A DNA stretch of 64,000 bases from NCBI GenBank assembly GCA_902527545.1, contig CABZPR010000001.1, forward strand, positions 180,848-244,847, in the 5' to 3' direction. The position numbers and the translations under genes are program-made. Every line of letters begins with the position of its first letter. Within the stretch, counting starts at the first letter, position 1. This document shows positions 38,870-48,869 of this stretch, piece after piece. Under the pieces are notes generated by a model. That model saw nothing but the letters and a program-made list of their open reading frames with translations, had not been told where the DNA came from and did no database searches. This DNA is from an uncultured Alphaproteobacteria bacterium. GTDB taxonomy: Bacteria; Pseudomonadota; Alphaproteobacteria; HIMB59.

Positions 38870-41800
38870 GTGGCTGATAAACAGAAAACTTATCCACATT
38901 TTAGCATTCAAATGCTGGAACCGAGAATCATGTTTGATGGTGCTGCTGTTTATGCTGCTAGTGAAGCCATTGAAGCTGTAGAAGACCAAATTCAAAACAA
39001 CTCTCTTAGCGAAAGCGATCTTTCAACTAATTTAAAAGCGATTACACACAACAATGACTCGAGAAAAGAAATTGTCTTCATAGACAAGGGTGTTGATGAT
39101 TATCAAACAATCATAAACTCCATCGATGACACAAAATCTATCTATTTAATTGACTCTAATGAAAACGGCTTTGCAAAAATGCAAAGTATTTTGCAAGATC
39201 AAAGTGACATCGATGCAGTACATATTATAGGACACGCAAGTACTGGTCAGGTAGTACTTGGAAATTCAATATTAAATTCGGAAACGATCAATTCTTTTAG
39301 CACTGCACTTCAATCAATTGGTGCCTCGTTAACTCAAGATGGTGACTTATTATTTTATGGTTGTAATTTGGCACAAGGTGAACAAGGAAAATTACTTATT
39401 CAACAAATTGGAAATATTTCTCAAGCAGATATCGCAGCCTCTGATGATATTACAGGTAAGGGTGGTGACTGGGACTTAGAAAAAAAATACGGTATTGTTG
39501 AAACTAATGGAATTAGTGTTGTTGATTACAAACACTCTCTTCTTCAAAATGGAATTTCATCATTAGATGGTTTTGTAGAAAATACGGGAACAAATTTAAA
39601 AGCGGGTAATAATGATGCTGGAACTGCTGCCTCTGCCTCTAATCACACTGATGGCAACAAACCCTTTGTTATTACCTTAGAGAGAGAAGATATAAACACA
39701 GGCTCATTTGCTTTTTATAAGACTACAAATTTAGGCACTGGATATGAAGAAAATAATAGCGGTGTCCGAACTAGAGGTCCTGACATAACATCAGGCACTA
39801 CTACTGTTGATGCTTCATCAACGCCTATGAATTCATATTACGTTTATGCTACAGAAAACTCAGGAAGAAATGATGTGCGGTCAGTAGTTTTTGAAAATGA
39901 AATACTAGGTGTTTGGTTCAATATGAATAATATCATTGCATATTCGGGAGTTGATAAAAGTGGAGCGACTTATCACACAATAAACCAACACGGTAGTGGC
40001 GGCAATAATGCTTTTAGTACAGAGAAATTAAAGTGGACTTGGAGCACAAGTGTTACAGACTCTAGTAAACCTTCAGGCCATAAAAGTGACTGGTTTGGTG
40101 TCGATACTGACTCAAATACACTTTATGTGGGATTTAATAATGGTGCACAGCATGGTGACATCATAAGAGTTTTTACAAAAGCAGGTAATCAAGCACCTGA
40201 TGCAGTAAATGATACTGACAGCGTTAATGAGGATGCTACGGTTACCAAAACAGGATCTCAAAATGATGTGCTTAACGACGACAGTGACGCTGATGGAGAT
40301 ACAATCACTGTAACAAAAATTAATTTTGACAGCGGCACAGACTCTAATGTCTCCTCAGGAAGTACATATAATAGTAGCGGCACATCAGTCACTGGAACAT
40401 ACGGAACTTTAACCATTGGAGCTGACGGTTCTTATACTTACGTCGCTGATCAAGATGCAGCAGATGATCTGGATGCGGGTGATCAAGTAACAGATGTTTT
40501 CGTTTACACTATTTCAGATGGTGCACTAACAGATACTGCCAACTTAACTATTACAGTTACAGGTATTAATGATGCCCCTGTTGCTGTTGATGATACAGAT
40601 ACAGTTGCGGAAGATGCTACCGTTACAAAGACAGCTTCGCAAGACGATGTAATGAATGACGACTCTGATCCAGATGATAGTGCGAGCCTAAGCGTATCAA
40701 ATATAGCGCATACAAATGGTAATTCTGGATCTGTTTCTTCAGGCTCGACTTATGAAAGTAGCGGTACACAAATAGTTGGTACTTATGGTACTTTGACAAT
40801 TGGCGCAGATGGCTCTTATACATACACAGCTGATCAAACAGCTGCTGATGCTTTAGACGTTGGAGACAGCATAGATGATGTCTTTACTTACACATTGTCA
40901 GATGGTACGGACACTGACACTGCAACTTTAACAATAACTGTAACGGGAGTGAACGATACACCGAGTGCCCAGAATGATGTGGGTGTGATTGATGAGGGTG
41001 AAACATTGACAGTTACAAATGGGGCAAATGCCAACGAAACCAATGACTCTGGTAGCACATTTAATGCAACAGGAGAACATTCAGGTGACATAATTAATAC
41101 CAGTTCAAGCTCTCATGTTGACAGTGACCCTGACGCATCTCCTACATTAAGAATTTCAGCAATTCAACCTAGTGGTGGTTCATCTTCATCTGTTACTAAT
41201 AATACCTCCTATGACAGCAATGGTACTTCAGTAACAGGAACTTATGGTACTCTTACCATTGGATCAGACGGTTCATATAAATATGTTGCTAGAGACAGCA
41301 TATCAGGATTTAGTGCTAGTAGCTCTAACCTAACTGACACCTTTACTTATACTCTATCAGATGAACACGACGCAACAGATACCGCAACTCTGACGATTAC
41401 ACTTATTGGTAAAGACAATGAGAACCCAAGTGCAACCGATAACACTAATGCAGTAGATGAAGATGACTCAGTGACTGTTACTGATGGAACGACTGGCGTC
41501 ACAGGAGATGTTCTTATAAATGACACTGATCCTGAAGGAGATACTCTTAGTGTTTCAAAAATAAAAAAGAACGGAGGAGATTTCTCTAATGTTACATCAA
41601 GCAGTACACATTTAAGTAATTTTACAACAGTTACCGGAACTTACGGTACTTTAAAAATTGGTGCTGACGGATCTTATATATATACAGCAGACCAAAGTTT
41701 GGCCGACGACTTGGATGCAGGCGATGTAGTTACAGATGTTTTTGTCTATGAAGTCTCTGATGGTAATACCGGATCAGATACTGCAAATATAACAATTACT

Positions 41801-44800
41801 GTCACAGGTATAAACGACCCGGTTGTTGCTACCGATGACACTGATGCCGTTAACGAGGACGCTTCAGTGACAAAAACTGGAGCACAAGATGATGTATTAA
41901 ATGACGATACAGATGCGGATGACTCAGCAACTTTAAGTGTGTCGAAAATCAAACATAGCACTGATAGCGGATACACTTCTGTTACATCAAGCAGTACACA
42001 TTTAAGTAATTTTACAACAGTTACCGGAACTTACGGTACTTTAAAAATTGGTGCTGACGGTTCTTATATATACACAGCTGATCAAACAGCAGCTGATGCT
42101 TTAGACGCAGGTGATACAGAAACCGATGAGTTTACATATGAAGCCACTGACGGCTCACTTACAGCTACCGCAACTTTAACAATAACTGTAACGGGAGTGA
42201 ACGATGCTCCTGTTGCACAAAATGATACAGGGACCATTAATGAAGATGGAACTTTGACTGTTATCAATAGCAGTAATGATAATACTGTAACACCCGCATC
42301 TCTTGATACTGGTTCTCCATATGCAACTACAGATACAACTCGTTCTGTAGCATTTAATCATGATGGGACTAAAATGTTTGTTCTTCATCATAGCAATTCA
42401 CCAGATATCTCTGTACATACTTTAACAACTGCTTTTGATATAAATACTGCTACTCAAAGTAGTACAACAGACATTTCTTCTCACGCAGGTAATCCACGTG
42501 GTATAAGATTTAATAATGATGGTACGAAGCTGTATATAAGCAATGGCTCAGGAGCTAATAAAAAGATTCATGAATTTGCTTTATCTACAGCCTATGATAT
42601 TTCCTCATTACCAACACCTACTTCAACTGTTATAAGCGGTCAAGACGGCAACCCTAGAGGTTTTACTTTTAATACTGATGGAACTAAAATGTTTTTACTG
42701 GGAGATATTAATGATGCTGTTTATGAATATTCTCTATCAACCGCTTTTGATTCCTCAACAATTTCATACACAAGTAGAAGTTTAGATTTTAGTGCAAAAG
42801 AAGGTACACCAAGGGGAATTTCATTTAACGCAACAGGCACAAAATTGTTTATCACAGGTCAGGCAAATAAGGATATTTTAGAATATGATCTTAGTACCGG
42901 TTTTAACTTATCTACAGCAACATTTAATGGTGCATTTGATGTGAGTAGCTATGCAGATAACCCAACTGATATTATATTTAATAATGATGGATCCAAAGCA
43001 TTTTTAGCTCGAGCATCAAGTAACGGAATCCAATCTTTTTCACTTTCAAGTCCATATAGTTTTGTAGACATCACCGGCGAATATACCGGTGATGTAATAG
43101 ATACAACCTCAAGTTCAAACAAGGACTCTGATCTTGACGCTAGTGCTTCTTTGAGAGTTTCAGCAATTCAACATAGCTCAGCAGGCTCTTCCACAGCTGT
43201 AAGCAATAATACTACTTACGGTGCTTCTGGAACTACCGCGGGCACAACTGTTAGCGGAACTTATGGTCAACTAACCATTGGTTCAGACGGCTCATATAAA
43301 TACGTTGCTAATGACTCTGATGCGGACGCTCTTGATGCAGGCGATATAGTTACAGACGTATTTACTTACACATTGACTGACGGGACTGCAACAGACACCG
43401 CAACAATTACTATCACAGTTATTGGTATAAACGATACTCCTACCGCACAAGACGATGAAGGTGCAATAACAGAAGATCTCACTTTGACTGTTACAAACGG
43501 ATCAAATTCCAACATTTCTGGTTCTCTTGACACAACAGGAGAAAATTCAGGTGATGTTTTAGACACCTCCTCAAGCTCTCATAAAGATACTGATTTAGAT
43601 ACATCAGCTTCTTTAAGCGTAAAGCTCATTAGAAAAAATCTTGGCACAGATTCTTCTGTTCAACCAGGAAGTTCTTATAATAGTAGCGGTACCTCCGTAA
43701 CAGGAACTTATGGTACTTTAACAATTGGTGCAGACGGATCGTATAGTTATGCTGCTGATCAGGCAGCTGCAGACTCCATTGCAGCTGGAGAGAGTCAGAA
43801 TGATGTGTTTGTTTACACCATAACGGATGGCACGCAAGATAACACAGCAAATATTACTATTAAAGTATTAGGGGCAAACGATAACCCATCAGCACAAAAT
43901 GATGTCGGCGTCGTGAATGAAGGGTCTACACTAACTGTTCAAAATAGTGCAAATGCAAATGTTGACGGCAGTTTTGATGCAAACGGTGAACACTCAGGTG
44001 ATGTCATCCATACGACTTCAAGTTCACATAAAGACAGTGATCTTGACACAAACGATACTCTCAGAATTACTCAGATTAAAAAAAGTGGTGGTGATAATTC
44101 TAGTGTTTCTTCAGGGAGCTCCTATAACAGTAGTGGTACATCTGTAACGGGCTCTTATGGTACTTTGACAATTGGCGCAGATGGTTCTTACACATATGTA
44201 GCAAGTTCTGATATTTCAGGATTAAGCGATGGTGCTACAGTATCTGATACCTTTACATACACTTTATTCGATGGAACAGCAACAACCACGGCAGATCTCG
44301 TACTGACTGTCATTGGAGGTGCAGCAGGCAATGAAAGCCCAGACGCTGTTAACGATACAGATAGTGTGAATGAAAATGCATCTGTAACTAAAACTGGTGC
44401 TCAAAATGATGTCTTAAATGATGATAGTGATCCAGATGGAGATACAATTAGAGTTGATCAAATTCAACATAGCAGTGCAGCCTCAGGCACATCAGTGAGT
44501 AATAACACAACTTACGGTGCAAGTGGAACCACCACGGGCACAACTGTTACTGGAACTTATGGTCAACTAACTATTGGTTCAGACGGCTCATATGTATACT
44601 CAGCAAATCAAACAGCTGCTGAAGCACTTGCTGCAGGGGCTCAAGAGGATGATGTTTTTACCTATAGAATTACTGATGGTTCTGCAACCGACACAGCAAC
44701 ACTAACAATTACAGTTACAGGCGTGAATGACGCCCCTGTAGCTGTTGATGACACTGATAGTGTAAACGAAAATGAAACTGTTACTAAAACAGGTTCTCAA

Positions 44801-47800
44801 AATGATGTTTTAAATGACGATACAGACACTGATACAGGCGCTTCTCTTTCAGTATCAAATATAGCGCATACAAATGGTAATTCTGGATCAGTCTCTTCAA
44901 GTTCAACTTATAATAGCAGTGGTACACAAATAGTTGGTACCTACGGTACTTTGACAATTGGTGCAGATGGCTCTTATACATACACAGCTGATCAAACAGC
45001 AGCTGATGCCTTAGACGTTGGAGATAGTGATGATGATGTATTTACTTACACATTGACGGATGGCACAGACACTGATACTGCAACACTAACAATTACAGTT
45101 TCAGGAAAGAACGATACACCTGCGGGTGTAGACGACACCGATAGTGTAAATGAAGATGCTACTGTTACTAAAACAGGATCTGAGGACGATGTATTAAATG
45201 ACGATACAGATGCTGATACAGATGCTTCGCTAACAGTTACTAATATATCACATACAAACGGTAACTCTGGAACTGTTTCTTCGGGTTCGACTTATAGCAG
45301 TAGTGGTACACAAATAGTTGGCACATATGGTACCTTAACAATCGGAGCCGATGGATCTTACACTTATACAGCTGATCAAACTGCAGCTGATGATTTAGAT
45401 GCTAATGATCCTGCAACTGATGTTTTTACTTATACGCTAACCGATGAAAATTCTGCAACTGCAACAGCAACATTGACAATTACTGTTACTGGTGTAAATG
45501 ACGCCCCAGTAGCTGTTAACGATACAGATAGTGTTAATGAAGATGCAACTGTCTCTAAAACTGCAGTGCAAGATGATGTTTTAAATGATGATACAGATGC
45601 AGATGACTCAGCATCTCTTACAGTCTCAGCAATTAGAACTGGAGCTGAAGACGGTACAGGAAATAGTGGCACTGTTGGATCAGCTTTAACAGGTACTTAT
45701 GGAACACTAACTCTTAATTCAAATGGATCTTATACTTATACAGCTGATCAAAGTGCAGCTGATGATTTAGACGCAGGTGATACGGCAAACGACGTCTTCA
45801 CCTATACAGTTTCTGATGGAACAGCAACTGATACAGCAACATTGACAATCACTGTAACAGGTGTCAATGACACCCCTGTAGCTGTTGATGACACCGATAG
45901 TGTTGATGAGGACTCGAGCGTCACTAAGTTGGCTATTCAAGATGATGTTTTAAATGATGATACAGATGCTGACGACTCCGCTGATTTAACCGTTACAAAA
46001 ATTCAACCTGGCTCTGGATCAGAGTCAAATGTTTCATCTAGTACCACACATCTTAACGGCACATCTGTGACTGGCACTTATGGTACGTTGGTGATTGGAT
46101 CTAATGGAGCATATAAATACACGGCAGATCAAACAGCAACTGATGCCTTAGATGCTGGTGATACAGAAACTGACGTCTTCACCTATACAGTTTCTGATGG
46201 AACAGCAACTGATACAGCAACATTGACAATTACAGTAACTGGTATTAACGATGATCCAGTCGGTGTAAATGATACGGACTCTGTGCTTGAGGACAAAACT
46301 ATTACAAAAACTGCAGCTCAGGATGATTTATTAAATGATGATACTGACGCTGATGATTCATCTTCACTGACATTAACTAATATATCTCACTCAAATGGCA
46401 ATTCAGGTACTGTTGCCTCAAGCTCAACTTATCAAAGTAATGGTACTCAAATAGTTGGTACTTATGGAACATTAACTGTTGGTGCAGATGGATCTTACAC
46501 TTACACTGCTGATCAAGCTGCAGCTGATAATATAGCCGATGGCTCCACTGAGACAGATGTGTTTACTTATACTGTATCCGACGGAACAGCATCTGATACT
46601 GCAACAATTACCATTACAGTTACCGGTCAAGATAATGAAGTTGTTGGAAATAACGATGCCGGAAGTGTTACAGATGGTAATACTCTGAGTGTTGGAAATA
46701 AAGCTTCAGGGTTATTATCAAATGATACAAACGCAGGTAATGATGCAGATGAGACCGCTGATGCTGTTGTTTCTGCTGTAAGAACTGGAAGAGAGGCTGG
46801 CTCTGGCACTAGTGGCACTGTGGGATCTTCTTTAAAAGGTACTTACGGAACACTAACACTCAACTCAGACGGTACTTATTCATATGTTGCAGACCAAGAT
46901 GGCGCAGACATTCTTACTCCAGATACAACTGCAATAGATTATTTTACATATACTATTTCTAATGGATCCAGTACTGATACAGCACAATTAGCTGTCACAG
47001 TTACTGGTATCAACGATGCTCCTACTTCCACAAAAGCACCTACATTTAGAGGTGCTGAAAATAATAGAATTGTCATTCAATCAAAACTTTTCTTTGATGA
47101 TCCAGATCCAGGCACCAGCACATACGGACAACTAACATATAGTTATGGTGGTTTACCATCAGGTCTGACTGTTAACGATGCAGGAAGAATTAGAGGTCGT
47201 CTACCTGAGGGTACATATACTTTTACAGTAACGGCTACAGACGGAGGTAACCTATCTACACAACAAACATTTACAATAATTATTGGAAAGCCTGGAAAGC
47301 CTGGTGATGCACCACCACCACCACTAATTGTTAAGCAAAAAACATTAGAAGCGGCGATTGCTGATAAGACAGTGACATTTGAAACACCTAAAGTTAACGA
47401 CCAAATAGCCGATCTTGCGGTGAGAGGAAATTTAGGCTCCTTAGTCAAGGAATATACATTCAATGGCGGTATGAAGGTAATCGATGTTGCTGTTGAGGAT
47501 TTAAATATTGATCAAAGTGGAAGACCTGGAATAAATGAAAATACTTTATTGGGATTTGCTATTGGAGATGATTATAGACTTAATGTAAAACAGTATACAG
47601 GAACTTTAGAGGATGGTTCTTCTCTTCCAAGCTGGATACGTGTTGATCCATCAACAGGTCAAACGATCGTTCAATTTCCTCAAAATATTTACTCAATCGA
47701 TGTCAAGGTGATTGCAATCGACAATGATAATAGCACAAGAGAAATTAATGTTACTCTGAATAGAAACTCTGTTAGCCAGGACAAAGCCTTAAAACGTGAC

Positions 47801-48172
47801 CTCGAGCCTTTCATAGACCGAAGTGCAGCTTTAAAAACCGAAGTTACTGTTGATGAAAAAGGACAAATGTTACTTAATACAAAAAATGATTTAGAAGATG
47901 GGTCTAATATAAATAATAATCTTAACCCGAATGACTCAGACAATAATGAAAACCAAACACCAAACACAGACGATCAGTCAAGTCTTATTGATATACCAAC
48001 TATACCAGGAGAAATTGATGAGGCAATTCCTGAAGATGCTATTGTTTTGAATACACAAAATTTTGAAACAGATGAAAAACTTATTAAATTTGCAACTCTT
48101 CAAGAGCAATTAGACTTACAGTATGAGGGTCATGAAAATTACGGAGATAAACTTGTTAAAGTTTCTGGTTAA
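38870..48172 (+). CDS. Giant (3100 aa) LEPR-motif/DUF4347/VCBS-like repeat protein, putative surface or secreted adhesin
   Basis: GTG start; N-terminal IQMLEPRIMFDGAA; DUF4347-like VHIIGHAS...LLFYGCNLAQGEQG; ~15 VCBS-like repeats (NDAPVAVDDTDSVNEDATVTKTG...TYGTLTIGADGSYTYTADQ); Ig-like C-terminal domains. Confidence 0.93.
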   Translation: MADKQKTYPHFSIQMLEPRIMFDGAAVYAASEAIEAVEDQIQNNSLSESDLSTNLKAITHNNDSRKEIVFIDKGVDDYQTIINSIDDTKSIYLIDSNENGFAKMQSILQDQSDIDAVHIIGHASTGQVVLGNSILNSETINSFSTALQSIGASLTQDGDLLFYGCNLAQGEQGKLLIQQIGNISQADIAASDDITGKGGDWDLEKKYGIVETNGISVVDYKHSLLQNGISSLDGFVENTGTNLKAGNNDAGTAASASNHTDGNKPFVITLEREDINTGSFAFYKTTNLGTGYEENNSGVRTRGPDITSGTTTVDASSTPMNSYYVYATENSGRNDVRSVVFENEILGVWFNMNNIIAYSGVDKSGATYHTINQHGSGGNNAFSTEKLKWTWSTSVTDSSKPSGHKSDWFGVDTDSNTLYVGFNNGAQHGDIIRVFTKAGNQAPDAVNDTDSVNEDATVTKTGSQNDVLNDDSDADGDTITVTKINFDSGTDSNVSSGSTYNSSGTSVTGTYGTLTIGADGSYTYVADQDAADDLDAGDQVTDVFVYTISDGALTDTANLTITVTGINDAPVAVDDTDTVAEDATVTKTASQDDVMNDDSDPDDSASLSVSNIAHTNGNSGSVSSGSTYESSGTQIVGTYGTLTIGADGSYTYTADQTAADALDVGDSIDDVFTYTLSDGTDTDTATLTITVTGVNDTPSAQNDVGVIDEGETLTVTNGANANETNDSGSTFNATGEHSGDIINTSSSSHVDSDPDASPTLRISAIQPSGGSSSSVTNNTSYDSNGTSVTGTYGTLTIGSDGSYKYVARDSISGFSASSSNLTDTFTYTLSDEHDATDTATLTITLIGKDNENPSATDNTNAVDEDDSVTVTDGTTGVTGDVLINDTDPEGDTLSVSKIKKNGGDFSNVTSSSTHLSNFTTVTGTYGTLKIGADGSYIYTADQSLADDLDAGDVVTDVFVYEVSDGNTGSDTANITITVTGINDPVVATDDTDAVNEDASVTKTGAQDDVLNDDTDADDSATLSVSKIKHSTDSGYTSVTSSSTHLSNFTTVTGTYGTLKIGADGSYIYTADQTAADALDAGDTETDEFTYEATDGSLTATATLTITVTGVNDAPVAQNDTGTINEDGTLTVINSSNDNTVTPASLDTGSPYATTDTTRSVAFNHDGTKMFVLHHSNSPDISVHTLTTAFDINTATQSSTTDISSHAGNPRGIRFNNDGTKLYISNGSGANKKIHEFALSTAYDISSLPTPTSTVISGQDGNPRGFTFNTDGTKMFLLGDINDAVYEYSLSTAFDSSTISYTSRSLDFSAKEGTPRGISFNATGTKLFITGQANKDILEYDLSTGFNLSTATFNGAFDVSSYADNPTDIIFNNDGSKAFLARASSNGIQSFSLSSPYSFVDITGEYTGDVIDTTSSSNKDSDLDASASLRVSAIQHSSAGSSTAVSNNTTYGASGTTAGTTVSGTYGQLTIGSDGSYKYVANDSDADALDAGDIVTDVFTYTLTDGTATDTATITITVIGINDTPTAQDDEGAITEDLTLTVTNGSNSNISGSLDTTGENSGDVLDTSSSSHKDTDLDTSASLSVKLIRKNLGTDSSVQPGSSYNSSGTSVTGTYGTLTIGADGSYSYAADQAAADSIAAGESQNDVFVYTITDGTQDNTANITIKVLGANDNPSAQNDVGVVNEGSTLTVQNSANANVDGSFDANGEHSGDVIHTTSSSHKDSDLDTNDTLRITQIKKSGGDNSSVSSGSSYNSSGTSVTGSYGTLTIGADGSYTYVASSDISGLSDGATVSDTFTYTLFDGTATTTADLVLTVIGGAAGNESPDAVNDTDSVNENASVTKTGAQNDVLNDDSDPDGDTIRVDQIQHSSAASGTSVSNNTTYGASGTTTGTTVTGTYGQLTIGSDGSYVYSANQTAAEALAAGAQEDDVFTYRITDGSATDTATLTITVTGVNDAPVAVDDTDSVNENETVTKTGSQNDVLNDDTDTDTGASLSVSNIAHTNGNSGSVSSSSTYNSSGTQIVGTYGTLTIGADGSYTYTADQTAADALDVGDSDDDVFTYTLTDGTDTDTATLTITVSGKNDTPAGVDDTDSVNEDATVTKTGSEDDVLNDDTDADTDASLTVTNISHTNGNSGTVSSGSTYSSSGTQIVGTYGTLTIGADGSYTYTADQTAADDLDANDPATDVFTYTLTDENSATATATLTITVTGVNDAPVAVNDTDSVNEDATVSKTAVQDDVLNDDTDADDSASLTVSAIRTGAEDGTGNSGTVGSALTGTYGTLTLNSNGSYTYTADQSAADDLDAGDTANDVFTYTVSDGTATDTATLTITVTGVNDTPVAVDDTDSVDEDSSVTKLAIQDDVLNDDTDADDSADLTVTKIQPGSGSESNVSSSTTHLNGTSVTGTYGTLVIGSNGAYKYTADQTATDALDAGDTETDVFTYTVSDGTATDTATLTITVTGINDDPVGVNDTDSVLEDKTITKTAAQDDLLNDDTDADDSSSLTLTNISHSNGNSGTVASSSTYQSNGTQIVGTYGTLTVGADGSYTYTADQAAADNIADGSTETDVFTYTVSDGTASDTATITITVTGQDNEVVGNNDAGSVTDGNTLSVGNKASGLLSNDTNAGNDADETADAVVSAVRTGREAGSGTSGTVGSSLKGTYGTLTLNSDGTYSYVADQDGADILTPDTTAIDYFTYTISNGSSTDTAQLAVTVTGINDAPTSTKAPTFRGAENNRIVIQSKLFFDDPDPGTSTYGQLTYSYGGLPSGLTVNDAGRIRGRLPEGTYTFTVTATDGGNLSTQQTFTIIIGKPGKPGDAPPPPLIVKQKTLEAAIADKTVTFETPKVNDQIADLAVRGNLGSLVKEYTFNGGMKVIDVAVEDLNIDQSGRPGINENTLLGFAIGDDYRLNVKQYTGTLEDGSSLPSWIRVDPSTGQTIVQFPQNIYSIDVKVIAIDNDNSTREINVTLNRNSVSQDKALKRDLEPFIDRSAALKTEVTVDEKGQMLLNTKNDLEDGSNINNNLNPNDSDNNENQTPNTDDQSSLIDIPTIPGEIDEAIPEDAIVLNTQNFETDEKLIKFATLQEQLDLQYEGHENYGDKLVKVSG
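40200..46990 (+). repeat. Tandem array of ~15 VCBS/cadherin-like coding repeats, interrupted by a propeller-like insertion
   Basis: Recurring VTGxNDxPxAxxDTDSVNEDxxVTK units about every 0.37-0.46 kb. Confidence 0.92.
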
Positions 48173-48869
48173 AATAATAATTTTATCTCTCCTATTTACT
48201 GTTTCCTCTAAAGCAGAAGTTAGGGAGTCAAGAGCTTTGGTGGTTGCATCTCAAGAAGCTGTTCTTTCCAGTGAATTGGCCGCTCGTATTACTAGTATTT
48301 CTGTTAAAGAAATGGAAAGATTTAAAAAAGGAGATTTACTCATTCAATTCGATTGTAGTTTGTATGAAGCACAAAAAGATGTAGTTAGAGCCAATGAAAA
48401 TAGCGCATTGATCAAACTAAAAAGTGATGAACAGATGTTACAGATGAGATCTATTGGAAAATATGAACTTGAACTCTCTATATCAGAGTATGAGAAGGCA
48501 AAATCAGAATTACGTATTGCTGAACTAAATGTAGAGAGATGTGAAATTAGAGCGCCTTTTGATGGTGCAGTTGAGGAAGTTGTTGTAAACGCATTTGAGT
48601 CGATACAGCCCCAAGTTGAATTAATGAAGATTATAAAAACTGATGTTCTTGAATTAGAAATGGTAGTATCTAGTGAATGGGTTTCTTGGTTAACAATAGG
48701 CCACCCAATCACTGTTTATATTGATGAAATACAAGAAGAATTCAATGCTTCTATAAGTGGAATTGGTGCAAATGTTGATGCTGTTAGCCAAACAATCCAA
48801 CTAAAAGGTACAATTACAAACGCTAGCTCTGCCCTTTTGCCTGGAATGAGTGGGCGAGTTGTATTTTGA
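48135..48869 (+). CDS. HlyD-type periplasmic adaptor with signal peptide; start 48123 or 48135
   Basis: VASQEAVLSSELAARITSISVKEMERFKKGDLLIQFDCSLYEA...VERCEIRAPFDGAVEEVVV. Confidence 0.9.
   Translation, partial: KITEINLLKFLVKIIILSLLFTVSSKAEVRESRALVVASQEAVLSSELAARITSISVKEMERFKKGDLLIQFDCSLYEAQKDVVRANENSALIKLKSDEQMLQMRSIGKYELELSISEYEKAKSELRIAELNVERCEIRAPFDGAVEEVVVNAFESIQPQVELMKIIKTDVLELEMVVSSEWVSWLTIGHPITVYIDEIQEEFNASISGIGANVDAVSQTIQLKGTITNASSALLPGMSGRVVF

Noticed and set aside
40200-46990. Regularly spaced repeats that could suggest a CRISPR array
   Set aside because: Repeats are long, degenerate, in frame and encode VCBS-like domains; no short identical repeats with unique spacers and no cas genes
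40623-47967. Numerous minus-strand ORFs inside the giant gene
   Set aside because: Antisense of a repetitive coding sequence with low stop density; no recognisable domains or start signals
38870-48172. RTX-type adhesin with C-terminal type I secretion signal
   Set aside because: No GGxGxDxxx nonapeptide repeats seen; C-terminus is acidic, Asn-rich and unlike RTX signals
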